From: Gloeobacter kilaueensis JS1
Lineage (GTDB): Bacteria > Cyanobacteriota > Cyanobacteriia > Gloeobacterales > Gloeobacteraceae
DNA length: 64,000 nt
Direction: 5' to 3'
NCBI RefSeq assembly: GCF_000484535.1
Contig: NC_022600.1
Coordinates: 4,642,234 to 4,706,233 of the forward strand
In this document: positions 9,110 to 17,587 of the stretch, piece after piece
How positions within the stretch are numbered: the stretch's first letter is position 1
How the letters are laid out: each line of letters opens with the position of its first letter
Made by a program: the position numbers and the translations under genes
The notes under the pieces: model-generated
Database searches by the model: none
What the model was told of the DNA's origin: nothing
Seen by the model: the letters and a program-made list of their open reading frames with translations, nothing else

Positions 9110-9724
9110 ATGGCCTCCGAAGAACTTCCCAGCCTCAACCAGCCCGTCTATTGGGAAAGCCGCTACCGGCAGCACCAGGACCGCTGGGATCTGGGCCGCC
9201 CGGCTCCGAGTTTCGAGTACCTGCTTGCCACCCCCCAGGCTCCTCCGCCCGGCACGGTCGTCGTTCCTGGCTGTGGACGGGGCTACGACGCCCTGCTGTT
9301 TGCCAGTCGCGGCTACAAAGTTTATGGCTTTGACTTTGCCGCCGACGCCATCGCCGATGCGACCCGCTCAGCGCTGCGCAGCGGCATCTCCGTCACCTTC
9401 GTTCAAGAAGATCTTTTTAAGCTGCCCAGAGAACTCGACAGTCTCTTTGATCTGGTGATCGAGCACACCTGTTTTTGTGCCATCGACCCATCCCGCCGTC
9501 CGGAGTACGTCCAGATCGTCCACCGGCTGCTCAGGCCGGGCGCAGAGCTGATTGCGATCTTTTTTGCCCATCCGCGCCCTGGCGGTCCGCCCTTTCGCAC
9601 CGATCCCGACGAGATCGAGCGGTTGTTTGGCGGTTACTTTGCCATCGAGCAGTTAGAACCGGCACCGGTTTCGGTGCCCGAGCGGCAGGGCGAGGAACTG
9701 TTCGCTCGATTGCGCCGCCTCTGA
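9110..9724 (+). CDS. Class I SAM methyltransferase, TPMT family
   Basis: A 204-residue protein of the thiopurine S-methyltransferase family. The N-terminal Y-W-E-S-R-Y and D-R-W-D-L-G-R-P pattern is typical, followed by the SAM-binding V-V-V-P-G-C-G-R-G-Y-D motif near residue 50, an acidic motif II (F-D-F) and the F-D-L-V-I-E-H-T-C-F-C segment near 107. Bacterial members methylate thiols, selenium or tellurium compounds or halides; the substrate cannot be told from sequence. The start ATG lies 14 bases from the divergent O-antigen-ligase-like gene. Confidence 0.85.
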   Translation: MASEELPSLNQPVYWESRYRQHQDRWDLGRPAPSFEYLLATPQAPPPGTVVVPGCGRGYDALLFASRGYKVYGFDFAADAIADATRSALRSGISVTFVQEDLFKLPRELDSLFDLVIEHTCFCAIDPSRRPEYVQIVHRLLRPGAELIAIFFAHPRPGGPPFRTDPDEIERLFGGYFAIEQLEPAPVSVPERQGEELFARLRRL

Positions 9725-9732
9725 GGGCAGCC

Positions 9733-10692
9733 TCAGTACAGGCCGTGCCGTTTTTTGTACTGCACCAGGACGCGCTGGGCTTCGCCCGCATCGAGGCCGA
9801 TGCGGGTGGACCAGGCAAGGATCTGGCCCTCGTAGGCCGGGGAGAGCTGGCCGTTTGCCAGACACTGGCCAATCACCCGCTCAAGCAGATAATTCTGGGC
9901 GTAGCGCATCAATTCCTGGTGGCGCACCAGGGGAATGCCCAGCCCCTGGGCAAAGCTGCCGAGCAGGGCCACCTCGTTTTGATCGAGCTGTTCGTCGGCC
10001 AGCGCCAGGGACCAGGCGAGCATCATGATCGTCTCGCGGGTCGAATCGGCTGTCGTCTCCTCCAGCTCGACCGGACTGGGCATGGGCCGACTGGAGAGCG
10101 ATTCGAGGCTGCCCAGTTGCGGATCGATAAACCAGGCAAAAAAGTTCTTTTCGCTCTCGGCGAGCTGGCCGTCGGCGTTGGCGATCGCGATCAAAATCCG
10201 GGCGAGGATCGCCTGATCAAAGGGCTGGGTGACCGGGTAGGCGTTGAGCTGCCGCTCAAAGTCGGAGTACATCTGCTGTTCTGCGTTCGCCGAAATCCAG
10301 CGGCTGTTTTTGTTGTCCCAGACAAAAAAGTCTGCCGACTGAAAAGCGCGGGCAAGCGCGTCCTTCTTCTCTTCCTCGCTGTAGTGAATTTCGCCAGGTG
10401 TATTGCCGGTCTGCAAGATCAGCGAATCGGCGATGTCGCCGATGATATAACCGACAAAACCAAAACCCATCGCCCGCCGGATCGTCGAGGCCACCGAGTA
10501 CTTGAGGGTCTGGACGACGTTGCCGCCGACGTTCTGGGCCATATTTCCCATCATGGTCTCGCGCTTTTGCAGGGGCGCGCTCGCCTGCACCGTCTCGCCG
10601 GTGACAGGGCACTGAAAGACGCAGTTGAGGGTCGAACCCTGCTGCTCGGCGCTGACGATCAGCGGCTGAATCGATTCAAAAAAATCCGCCAT
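9733..10692 (-). CDS. TerB-like-domain protein, conserved hypothetical
   Basis: 319 residues. A central Gly-rich hydrophobic segment (V-G-Y-I-I-G-D-I near 85) is followed by two helical, TerB-like regions. The first holds I-A-N-A-D-G-Q-L-A-E-S-E-K, which matches the acidic metal-binding style of TerB/DUF533 proteins; the second repeats the pattern with A-L-A-D-E-Q-L-D-Q-N-E. No enzyme motif was seen. ATG 10692 is preferred over TTG 10698 because GGAGAA lies 9 bases upstream. It ends 8 bases from the convergent methyltransferase gene. Function unknown. Confidence 0.6.
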   Translation of the reverse strand: MADFFESIQPLIVSAEQQGSTLNCVFQCPVTGETVQASAPLQKRETMMGNMAQNVGGNVVQTLKYSVASTIRRAMGFGFVGYIIGDIADSLILQTGNTPGEIHYSEEEKKDALARAFQSADFFVWDNKNSRWISANAEQQMYSDFERQLNAYPVTQPFDQAILARILIAIANADGQLAESEKNFFAWFIDPQLGSLESLSSRPMPSPVELEETTADSTRETIMMLAWSLALADEQLDQNEVALLGSFAQGLGIPLVRHQELMRYAQNYLLERVIGQCLANGQLSPAYEGQILAWSTRIGLDAGEAQRVLVQYKKRHGLY

Positions 10693-10792
10693 AACCAATT
10701 GTTCTCCGATTGTCGGGTGCCGGTCGGCTCGTGCTCAACAATAGGGATCACAAGCCCGCCAGCGCGAAGAAGCCTCCTATCGATCTAAGCGC

Positions 10793-10821
10793 AAAAAAAG
10801 GGGCAGAAATCGCTTCTGCCC
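10793..10821 (-). terminator. psbA rho-independent terminator
   Basis: On the minus strand, an 8-bp GGGCAGAA/TTCTGCCC stem with a 5-base loop is followed by C and seven T. It starts 40 bases after the psbA stop. Confidence 0.85.
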
Positions 10822-10861
10822 GCTTGTCCATGACTGCAACGCCTGAATAACTCTTAAAGCG

Positions 10862-11950
10862 CTAGCCGCGAATCGCCTCTGTACTTACGGCCACGGGCGC
10901 ACTCTCGCTCGACGCCAGATCCAGCGGGAAATTGTGGGCATTGCGCTCGTGCATCACTTCCATTCCCAGGTTCGCCCGATTGACGATATCCGCCCAGGTG
11001 TAAATCGCCCGGCCCTGGGAATCGACGATGCTCGAATTGAAGTTGAACCCGTTCAGGTTGAACGCCATCACGCTGATGCCCAGCGACGTGAACCAGATGC
11101 CCACCACCGGAAAGGCGGCCATGATGAAGTGCAGCGAGCGAGAATTCGCGCCCCAGAAGGCAAAAGTCTGGAAGACCAGACGGCTGATGTAGCCGTGGGC
11201 GGCGGTGATGTTGTAGGTTTCGTGGCCCTGGCCGAACCTGTAGCCGTAGTTCTGCGATTCCTCGTAGGAGGTCTCGCTCACCAGCGAAGAGGTGACGAGC
11301 GACCCGTGCATGGCGCTAATCAGAGCGCCGCCGAACACTCCCGCCACTCCCAGCATGTGGAAGGGGTGGTTGAGAATGTTGTGCTCCGCCTGAAAGACAA
11401 ACATGAAGTTGAACGTGCCAGAGATACCCAGAGGCATCCCATCGCTGAAGCTGCCCTGACCAATCGGGTAAATCAAAAACACCGCCGTCGCTGCCGCCAC
11501 AGGCGCACTGTAGGCAATGCAGATCCAGGGACGCAAGCCCAGACGATAGGACAACTCCCACTCCCGACCCAGGTAGCAAAACACCCCAATCAAAAAGTGG
11601 AAGACGACAAGCTGGTAAGGCCCGCCGTTGTAGAGCCACTCATCCATGCTGGCTGCTTCCCAAATCGGATAAAAGTGAAGACCGATAGCGTTGGAGCTGG
11701 GAATGACAGCGCCGGTGATGATGTTGTTGCCGTAAAGCAAGGAGCCGGAAATCGGCTCGCGGATGCCGTCCATGTCCACCGGCGGGGCGGCGATGAAGGC
11801 GACGATGTAGCAGATGGTAGCCGAAAGCAGGGTGGGGATCATCAAGACGCCGAACCAACCGACGTAGAAGCGGTTGTTGGTGGAGGTGACCCAGTCGGCG
11901 AAGCGCTCCCACAATCCCTGAGTCGAACGACGCTCAAGTGTTGCGCTCAT
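10862..11950 (-). CDS. psbA: Photosystem II D1 protein with atypical QB loop
   Basis: D1 reaction-centre core in the thylakoid or, in Gloeobacter, the plasma membrane. It has 362 residues instead of about 360. Key residues present: Glu130, Tyr161 (YZ), Asp170, Glu189, His190, His198, His215 and His252. After a two-residue insertion, His272 becomes 274 and the C-terminal [13 protein letters not shown] gives His334, Glu335, His339, Asp344 and the processed end Ala346. Glu130 is the form typical of high-light D1. The odd part is residues 261-271: the usual Q-Y-A-S-F-N-N-S-R reads [11 protein letters not shown], so the QB-binding Ser264 is Ala and two residues are added. A GGAGAG site precedes the ATG and a terminator follows the gene. 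Confidence 0.97.
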   Translation of the reverse strand: MSATLERRSTQGLWERFADWVTSTNNRFYVGWFGVLMIPTLLSATICYIVAFIAAPPVDMDGIREPISGSLLYGNNIITGAVIPSSNAIGLHFYPIWEAASMDEWLYNGGPYQLVVFHFLIGVFCYLGREWELSYRLGLRPWICIAYSAPVAAATAVFLIYPIGQGSFSDGMPLGISGTFNFMFVFQAEHNILNHPFHMLGVAGVFGGALISAMHGSLVTSSLVSETSYEESQNYGYRFGQGHETYNITAAHGYISRLVFQTFAFWGANSRSLHFIMAAFPVVGIWFTSLGISVMAFNLNGFNFNSSIVDSQGRAIYTWADIVNRANLGMEVMHERNAHNFPLDLASSESAPVAVSTEAIRG

Positions 11951-12074
11951 AAATAACTCTCCAAAAGCGATACAGACGAATAGAAACAGACCTGGGCAGC
12001 GACAGTCGCAGAGCGGGCGGCACCCTCAACTGTGAAGCTTTAAGAAAGTCTGCCCTTCGCTCAGTCAGGCTGAG

Positions 12075-12092
12075 CTGGTAACAGTTTGTAAT
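12075..12092 (-). promoter_or_regulatory. HLR1-like element upstream of psbA
   Basis: Read on the minus strand this is ATTACAAACTGTTACCAG, two TTAC-type half-sites separated as in the HLR1 consensus (two TTACA-type repeats 2 bases apart) bound by RpaB at high-light genes in other cyanobacteria. The second half-site deviates (TTACC). It lies about 125-140 bases before the psbA start. Assignment is by pattern only. Confidence 0.35.
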
Positions 12093-12121
12093 AGGGGATC
12101 AGCGCTCGCCAGGCAATTTAC

Positions 12122-12133
12122 GAACGTTAAGCC
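12122..12133 (+). repeat. Direct repeat copy 1, GAACGTTAAGCC
   Basis: Identical to 12213-12224, 91 bases apart start to start. It contains the palindrome AACGTT. It could be a regulator site in the psbA/WD40 divergent region. Confidence 0.5.
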
Positions 12134-12212
12134 CGCATCCTAACGAGCTGTTCTGGCGGCGACAAATTCTGTGAACAGGCGGACCCGAATCGAGCCGCAA
12201 CCGGAAAGTTAT

Positions 12213-12224
12213 GAACGTTAAGCC
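12213..12224 (+). repeat. Direct repeat copy 2, GAACGTTAAGCC
   Basis: Second exact copy of the 12-base sequence at 12122-12133, 79 bases before the WD40 gene start. Confidence 0.5.
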
Positions 12225-12303
12225 GATCACTTAAGGCTCGCAGTGCAGCAACAGCAAAGAAGCAGGATATAAGAAAAAGCATCCCGATTGGTTTTGAGGC
12301 AGG

Positions 12304-15300
12304 ATGCTGCCCAGGAGCGAGCCACCCGCCAGACAAAGACGCAGGCGCGGCGTCGTGCTCGCCCCTGTCGGGCTGCGCAAGTTGCGGCAGGCGATTACTC
12401 GGCTGGAGCAGGAAGAACTGGACGGCTGGCGGTACACCCTGGAGGCGCTGAGCGAGCGGATTGGACTGACCACCCGGACGATTGCCAAGCTCATGGCTGG
12501 GCGCGAGGGACTGGACCGGCGGACGATCGAGCACTGTTTCGAGCGCCTTGGCCTGGTGCTGGAGCCGGCAGATTATGCCCATCCGCCCCTGGAGGCCGCC
12601 CCCAACCCCAGCCGGCAGGATTGGGGGGAAGCCCTCGATGTTGCGATCTTCTTTGGCCGCACTGAGGAGCTGACAAAGCTCGGCCACTGGCTCACCCACG
12701 ACCGCTGCCGGGTAGTCGCCATCCTGGGCATGGGGGGCATGGGCAAGACTGCCCTCTCGGTGAAGCTGGCCCAGCAGGTGCAGGGACAGTTCGAGTGGGT
12801 GATCTGGCGCTCGCTCAGCAACGCGCCGCCCATCGCGGACATTCTGGCGGAGTGGCTTGGCCGCATCTCGGGGACGGGGCTGGAGTTGCCGACGGCGGTC
12901 GAAGCGCAGATTGCTCTGCTCATCGAGCAACTGCGCCGCCGCCGCTGCCTGCTGGTGCTCGACAACTGTGAGACAATTTTGCAGAGTGGCAGCGGCGAGG
13001 TGCTAGGCACCGCCGGCCTCTGCCGCCCAGGGTTTGAAGCTTACGGAGAACTCTTTCGCCGCCTGGGCCAGATCGCCCACAACAGCTGCCTGGTGCTCAC
13101 CAGCCGCGAGAAGCCGGAGGCGGTCGCCACCCTCGAAGGCAGCAGCCTGCCGGTGCGCTCGCTGCTATTAACTGGCCTGCCCTACGGCGAAGCGGTGGCC
13201 ATTCTCAAGAGCAAGGACATCCAGGCTGCCCCAGCCGAGTATGCCCGCCTCGTCGAGCTGTACCGGGGCAATCCGCTCGCCCTCAAGATCGTAGCGACAG
13301 CAATTCAAGATACCTTCGCCGGAGAACTGCGCGCCTTTTTAGAACAGGAGACGACGGTCTTCAACGGCATTCGCACGCTCTTAGGCGAGCAGTTCGCCCG
13401 CACCTCGCAGATGGAAAAGGAACTGCTCTACTGGCTTGCCATCCAGCGCGAGCCGGTGGCCCTCAGCCGGTTAGGCGCGGTGCTCGCTGAGCGCGGGGCG
13501 AGTGCGAAGGTGCCCATCGTCCTCGAATCGCTCTGTCGGCGGGCGCTGGTCGAAAAACTGATCGAGACCGAACCGCTGGAGGTGCGCTACGCCCTGCAGC
13601 CGGTGGTGCTGGAGTATCTGACCGACCGGCTGATCGAGGTGGCCTGCCGGGAGATTCTTGAGCGCCGATTTGTCACCCTCCACCGGCACGCCCTGATGCA
13701 GGCGGAGGCAAAGGACTACCTGCGCACCGCCCAGATCCAGCTCATCGTCGAGCCGGTGCTCGAAGGGCTGCTCACTCGGCTCGGCACCGCAAGAGCGATA
13801 GCCGATTATCTGGTGGATCTGATTGCCCTGTTTCAGTCCACACCGGGCTTCGAGCGCGGCTACGCTGCCGGTAACCTGCTCAACCTGCTCATCTGTCTGG
13901 GTAGCGACCTGAGCGGGCTGGATCTCTCGGGTCTGGCGGTCTGGCAGGCGTACCTGAACGAGCGCCGTTTGCACCGGGTCAACTTTGCAGGAGCCGATCT
14001 GAGCGGTTCGACCTTCGCCAGAACCTTCAGCCTCGTCGTCGCCCTCGCCTTTCACCCGGACGGCCAACTGCTTGCCTCCGGCCACTCGACCGGCGACATC
14101 TACCTCTGGCAGATCGACACAGGCCAGCAGGTCGCCTGCTGGAATGCCTGCCCGGAGGCGATCTGGACCCTCGCTTTCAGCCCGGATGGCCGCACGCTGG
14201 TAGCCGGGAGCGGCGATGCGGCCATCCGCTTCTGGGACGTGCAGAGCGGTTACTGCACCCGCACCCTGCGCGAACACACCGGCACAGTCGCCTCCCTGGC
14301 CTTCAGCCCGGACGGGGAGTACCTGGCGAGCGCCAGCGCGGACCATTCGGTGCGCCTCTGGCACCGCTCGACGGACTACACCACCAGTTGTCTACTTGGA
14401 AAACACGACCGGCCCTGCTTCAGCCTCGCCTTCAGCCCCGATGGCTGCACCCTGATAAGCGGCGGGGCCGACCACCTGCTTAGAGTCTGGGAGATCGCGA
14501 GCGGCCTGTGTCTGCGGGTGATGGCCGGTCACACCGACTGGCTCAGGATGATCGCCGTTCATCCGGCGGGTGGGCTGCTGGCAAGCTGCGCCATCGATCA
14601 CACTGTCCGGCTTTGGGATCTAAAGACGGGCGAATGCCTGGCCGTACTCGCCGATCACACCTGCTTCGTCGCCGCCATCGCCTTCGTTGACGAGTACACC
14701 CTGGCAAGCAGCGGTTCGGATCGCAGCATCCGGCTCTGGGACATCCGCACCCGGCGCTGCACCCGGATTCTCCAGGGGCATACCAGCGACGTGCTCGCCC
14801 TGGTGCGCCATCCCCATCGCCTTCAGTTTGTCAGTGGCAGCGAAGATCAGACGATGCGCCTGTGGGAGTTGCCCACCGGGCGCTGCCTGCGCACCTTTTC
14901 TGGCCGGATCAACTGGCAGATGTCGGTGAGCTTCAGTCCGGACGGTAGGCAGATCGTCTCGGGAGGCGAAGATCATCTCGTTTTTTTGTGGGACCGTGAG
15001 TCGGGGGCGCGGCGGCTCCTGGTCGGCCACACCGGTTCGGTGGGAGCGGTCGCCTTCAGCCCGGACGGCGAGTACCTGGCAAGCGGCGGCAACGACCAGT
15101 CGATTCACCTCTGGAAGGTGGCGACGGGCGAGAGCCTGGCGGTGTGGAGCGGCCATCGGGCCACCGTGCGCAGCCTGACTTTCAGCCCGGACGGTACGCG
15201 CCTGGCGAGCAGCGGCTACGACGGCGGCATTCACCTCTGGCACACCGGCTCGGGCCAGTTGGAACAACGGCTACCCGTGCCGCTGCTGGTCGATTGCCTC

Positions 15301-15876
15301 GCCTTCAGCCCGGACGGTAAGCTCCTTGCCCTGGGACCGATCGACGAGCGCTGCTGGATCTGGGATCTGGCCGCTGGGCGGCCTCTACATATTCTTGCCG
15401 GGCACAGCGAGTGGGCCTGGCAGGTCGCCTTCAGCCCGGACGGTAAGCTCCTTGCCTCCGGTAGTCACGACGGCACCGCCCGCCTCTGGCGGGTCAGCGA
15501 CGGCAGCGCGCTGCACGTTCTTGCCGGTCATAGAGGCTGGATCTGGCAGGTCGCCTTCAGCCCGGACGGTCGTCTCCTCGCCACCGCCAGCACCGACTCG
15601 TGCATCAAACTCTGGGACGTTGCTACCGGCGCGTGTCTTAAAAGTTGGAAAGCGCACACGCACTGGGCCATATCGATCGCCTTTGCTCCTGACGCCCAGA
15701 CCCTGGTGAGCAGCGGCACCGACGGCGCTTTGAAGTTGTGGGCGATCGACTCCGGCGCGTGCCTGCGGGTGTTTCAAGTCGAGCGGCTCTACGAGGGGAT
15801 GAACATCGCCGGGGCAACGGGCCTGAGCGCCGTTCAGCGGGCGACGCTCAAAGCGCTGGGAGCGGTCGAGCTTTAA
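12304..15876 (+). CDS. STAND (NB-ARC) ATPase with 14 WD40 repeats
   Basis: A 1190-residue signalling ATPase. The N-terminal 80 residues look like a helix-turn-helix-like domain (L-S-E-R-I-G-L-T-T-R-T-I-A-K-L). The NB-ARC core follows, with Walker A G-M-G-G-M-G-K-T near 141-149, Walker B L-L-V-L-D-N near 215 and G-L-P-Y-G-E-A near 295; a winged-helix and helical linker run to about 530. Two or three pentapeptide-like L-S-G-x-D/A-L turns come next, then 14 WD40 repeats (about 575-1165), most with F-S-P-D-G and L-W-D, enough for two seven-bladed propellers. Such proteins are ligand-sensing switches that oligomerise on activation. The output domain is not obvious unless it is the HTH-like region. 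Confidence 0.9.
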   Translation: MLPRSEPPARQRRRRGVVLAPVGLRKLRQAITRLEQEELDGWRYTLEALSERIGLTTRTIAKLMAGREGLDRRTIEHCFERLGLVLEPADYAHPPLEAAPNPSRQDWGEALDVAIFFGRTEELTKLGHWLTHDRCRVVAILGMGGMGKTALSVKLAQQVQGQFEWVIWRSLSNAPPIADILAEWLGRISGTGLELPTAVEAQIALLIEQLRRRRCLLVLDNCETILQSGSGEVLGTAGLCRPGFEAYGELFRRLGQIAHNSCLVLTSREKPEAVATLEGSSLPVRSLLLTGLPYGEAVAILKSKDIQAAPAEYARLVELYRGNPLALKIVATAIQDTFAGELRAFLEQETTVFNGIRTLLGEQFARTSQMEKELLYWLAIQREPVALSRLGAVLAERGASAKVPIVLESLCRRALVEKLIETEPLEVRYALQPVVLEYLTDRLIEVACREILERRFVTLHRHALMQAEAKDYLRTAQIQLIVEPVLEGLLTRLGTARAIADYLVDLIALFQSTPGFERGYAAGNLLNLLICLGSDLSGLDLSGLAVWQAYLNERRLHRVNFAGADLSGSTFARTFSLVVALAFHPDGQLLASGHSTGDIYLWQIDTGQQVACWNACPEAIWTLAFSPDGRTLVAGSGDAAIRFWDVQSGYCTRTLREHTGTVASLAFSPDGEYLASASADHSVRLWHRSTDYTTSCLLGKHDRPCFSLAFSPDGCTLISGGADHLLRVWEIASGLCLRVMAGHTDWLRMIAVHPAGGLLASCAIDHTVRLWDLKTGECLAVLADHTCFVAAIAFVDEYTLASSGSDRSIRLWDIRTRRCTRILQGHTSDVLALVRHPHRLQFVSGSEDQTMRLWELPTGRCLRTFSGRINWQMSVSFSPDGRQIVSGGEDHLVFLWDRESGARRLLVGHTGSVGAVAFSPDGEYLASGGNDQSIHLWKVATGESLAVWSGHRATVRSLTFSPDGTRLASSGYDGGIHLWHTGSGQLEQRLPVPLLVDCLAFSPDGKLLALGPIDERCWIWDLAAGRPLHILAGHSEWAWQVAFSPDGKLLASGSHDGTARLWRVSDGSALHVLAGHRGWIWQVAFSPDGRLLATASTDSCIKLWDVATGACLKSWKAHTHWAISIAFAPDAQTLVSSGTDGALKLWAIDSGACLRVFQVERLYEGMNIAGATGLSAVQRATLKALGAVEL

Positions 15877-15912
15877 GCGCATAAAGAGTCGCCGGGCTAC
15901 CTAATCAAGGGT

Positions 15913-16494
15913 ATGGCAACTCCGCTTCGCCCCGAATCTGCGCGCCAGAGCCAGCAGATGAGTGCTCCAGCCTGTCCGAACCTGCACTGCCGCCTCTTCC
16001 GCCAGTTGTTGCCCGAAGGCGCAAAAGTCTGCCCGATGTGCGGCACCCAGCTGGGCAACGCTGTTCGCCGCCCGCCTGGCCAGACGAACCTGCCTGTTGC
16101 CCAGCCCCGCCCGCTGCTCAAACTCGTTCATCCTGCCAGTGGTTACGAGTTTTTTGTGCGCGGCGAACGCTGTTTTATCGGGCGTACCCCCCAACCACCC
16201 GAACCCGGAACCTCCCAGATCGCCCTCGACAATCTTCCAGATAACCAGATCGTCTCGCGCCGCCACCTGCAGATCACCTGGGACGCTGAGCGATCCGCTT
16301 ATAGCGTGAGCGATCTGGGCAGCCGCAACGGCACCGCCCTCAACGGTTCACCCCTTCTACCGCAGGCAAGCTATCGCCTCAGCAACGGCGACAGGCTGCA
16401 ACTGGGAAAGCCATGCCTGATCGAACTGGTCGCCTCGATCAGCGCCTTTGGCCGCACCCCGAGCCCTTCTTCTCCTGGCGCAGAACTTCCCTAG
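15913..16494 (+). CDS. Zinc-ribbon FHA-domain protein
   Basis: 193 residues. The N-terminus has two Cys pairs (C-P-N-L-H-C at 21-26 and C-P-M-C-G at 40-44), a rubredoxin-like zinc ribbon. The C-terminal half is a forkhead-associated domain with G-R-T near 90, S-R-R-H at 114-117 and G-S-R-N-G-T at 136-141, the phosphothreonine-binding residues. It probably binds Thr-phosphorylated partners of Ser/Thr kinases. It follows the STAND ATPase by 36 bases on the same strand, which fits a shared signalling role, though this is inferred from position. Confidence 0.85.
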   Translation: MATPLRPESARQSQQMSAPACPNLHCRLFRQLLPEGAKVCPMCGTQLGNAVRRPPGQTNLPVAQPRPLLKLVHPASGYEFFVRGERCFIGRTPQPPEPGTSQIALDNLPDNQIVSRRHLQITWDAERSAYSVSDLGSRNGTALNGSPLLPQASYRLSNGDRLQLGKPCLIELVASISAFGRTPSPSSPGAELP

Positions 16495-16529
16495 GTTTTT
16501 GAGCTTCTTCCACGCAAAAGACTTGTTCG

Positions 16530-16721
16530 ATGTCTCGCTTCCACACAAACGCGACTGTCCTCAGAGATCTGTTTCTGGCCGGTATTCTGGCTGCGATTAT
16601 TTGTTTTCTGGTCTCAGCCACCGTCCACGGCGTCCGCCCGCCCCAAAGATCCGCTCATTCGCTCATCCACCCGCAATCGCTGGCAAAGACCATTGCTGCG
16701 CCGCGCCTGCCTGCCAGCTAG
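16530..16721 (+). CDS. Small single-span membrane protein, uncertain
   Basis: 63 residues with one clear hydrophobic segment (residues 13-32, L-F-L-A-G-I-L-A-A-I-I) and a basic, Pro-rich tail. It starts at ATG 16530, 35 bases after the FHA gene, without a strong ribosome-binding site, and its last four bases overlap the end of the convergent reductase gene. No family recognised; it could be spurious. Confidence 0.35.
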   Translation: MSRFHTNATVLRDLFLAGILAAIICFLVSATVHGVRPPQRSAHSLIHPQSLAKTIAAPRLPAS

Positions 16722-17587
16722 AGCGGCGGATAGATCTGGGCCAGGGGCCGGGGAGAGCGGGCTAAAAGTTCGTAGGCCCGGCGCGAATCGAGGCAGACGT
16801 TCGCAGGCCGGGGTGGCTCGGACGGAAAGTCGCGCCCGAGCGCCGGGGCAATCAGGCGTGCGTCCCAGCCAAAGTGCCGGGCCAGCAGCCACCCCAGTTC
16901 ATAGCGCGACACACAGGCTCTGCCACCGACGTGCAACAGGCCACAATAGTTGCCCCAAGCCAGTTCCAGTAGCGCCGCCGCCAGATCGGCGGCGTGGATG
17001 GGGGAGCGATATTCGTCGGTAAATAGTTGAGCGGGTTTGCCCGACCTCAGTTGTGCTCCCAGTCGCTCCTCGACGCTGCGTTCCCCAGAAGGACTTGGCC
17101 CTAACAGGAGCGAGGTGCGCACGACGAGCGCATTTGAATATCCCAGTACGCGCTCCTCGGCCAGCCGCTTGGTGCGGGCATAGCAACCCAGAGGCCCGGT
17201 CGGGCTCGCTTCGGTGTAGGGGGCCGCCCTCCCGTCGAAGACCAGATCGGTGGAGACAAAGATAAAACGGCTGCCAACCCTAGCCGCTGCCCGTGCCAGG
17301 TGGTCGGTCGCTTCGACGTTGACCTGGAAGGCGCGCTCGGGAGCCTGTTCGCACTGGGCGCTCTCGCTCATCGCCGCGCAGTGGATGACCGCCTGCGGCT
17401 GGATCTGCTCCAGAAGCTGCCGGTAGATTTCTGCCCCCGCCGTCGCCAGATCCAGGGCCATTGCCGGCACTTTTATAGACAGAGGCCGACGACCAGCGAT
17501 TGCCCTGACCTCCCAGCTGTCCAGCGCCTGAAAAGCGACGTGGTAGCCCAGCAGGCCGCTAACGCCGGTAAGCAGCAGGCGCGGCAT
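16718..17587 (-). CDS. SDR sugar-nucleotide reductase, RmlD-like
   Basis: A 289-residue NAD(P)-binding protein of the extended SDR/RmlD family, related to dTDP-4-dehydrorhamnose reductases. The Rossmann motif T-G-V-S-G-L-L-G is at residues 7-14, an I-H-C-A-A segment near 68, the F-V-S-T-D-L-V-F-D strand near 108 and the active-site Y-x-x-x-K (C-Y-A-R-T-K) near 134. The precise sugar substrate cannot be read. Its first 29 bases overlap the 3' end of ndhB in another frame, an unusually long overlap for an unrelated gene. Confidence 0.8.
   Translation of the reverse strand: MPRLLLTGVSGLLGYHVAFQALDSWEVRAIAGRRPLSIKVPAMALDLATAGAEIYRQLLEQIQPQAVIHCAAMSESAQCEQAPERAFQVNVEATDHLARAAARVGSRFIFVSTDLVFDGRAAPYTEASPTGPLGCYARTKRLAEERVLGYSNALVVRTSLLLGPSPSGERSVEERLGAQLRSGKPAQLFTDEYRSPIHAADLAAALLELAWGNYCGLLHVGGRACVSRYELGWLLARHFGWDARLIAPALGRDFPSEPPRPANVCLDSRRAYELLARSPRPLAQIYPPL

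Larger units (their letters stand above)
11951..12303. other. Divergent control region between psbA and the WD40 gene
   Basis: About 350 bases with no ORF I would support. It holds an HLR1-like element (12075-12092) on the psbA side and two copies of GAACGTTAAGCC (12122-12133 and 12213-12224). Both genes start outward from here, so promoters for each must lie inside, but no clear -35/-10 pair was identified. Confidence 0.5.

Noticed and set aside
12127-12930. 267-codon minus-strand frame over the WD40 gene start
   Set aside because: Antisense to the NB-ARC coding region, with no domain and an odd composition.
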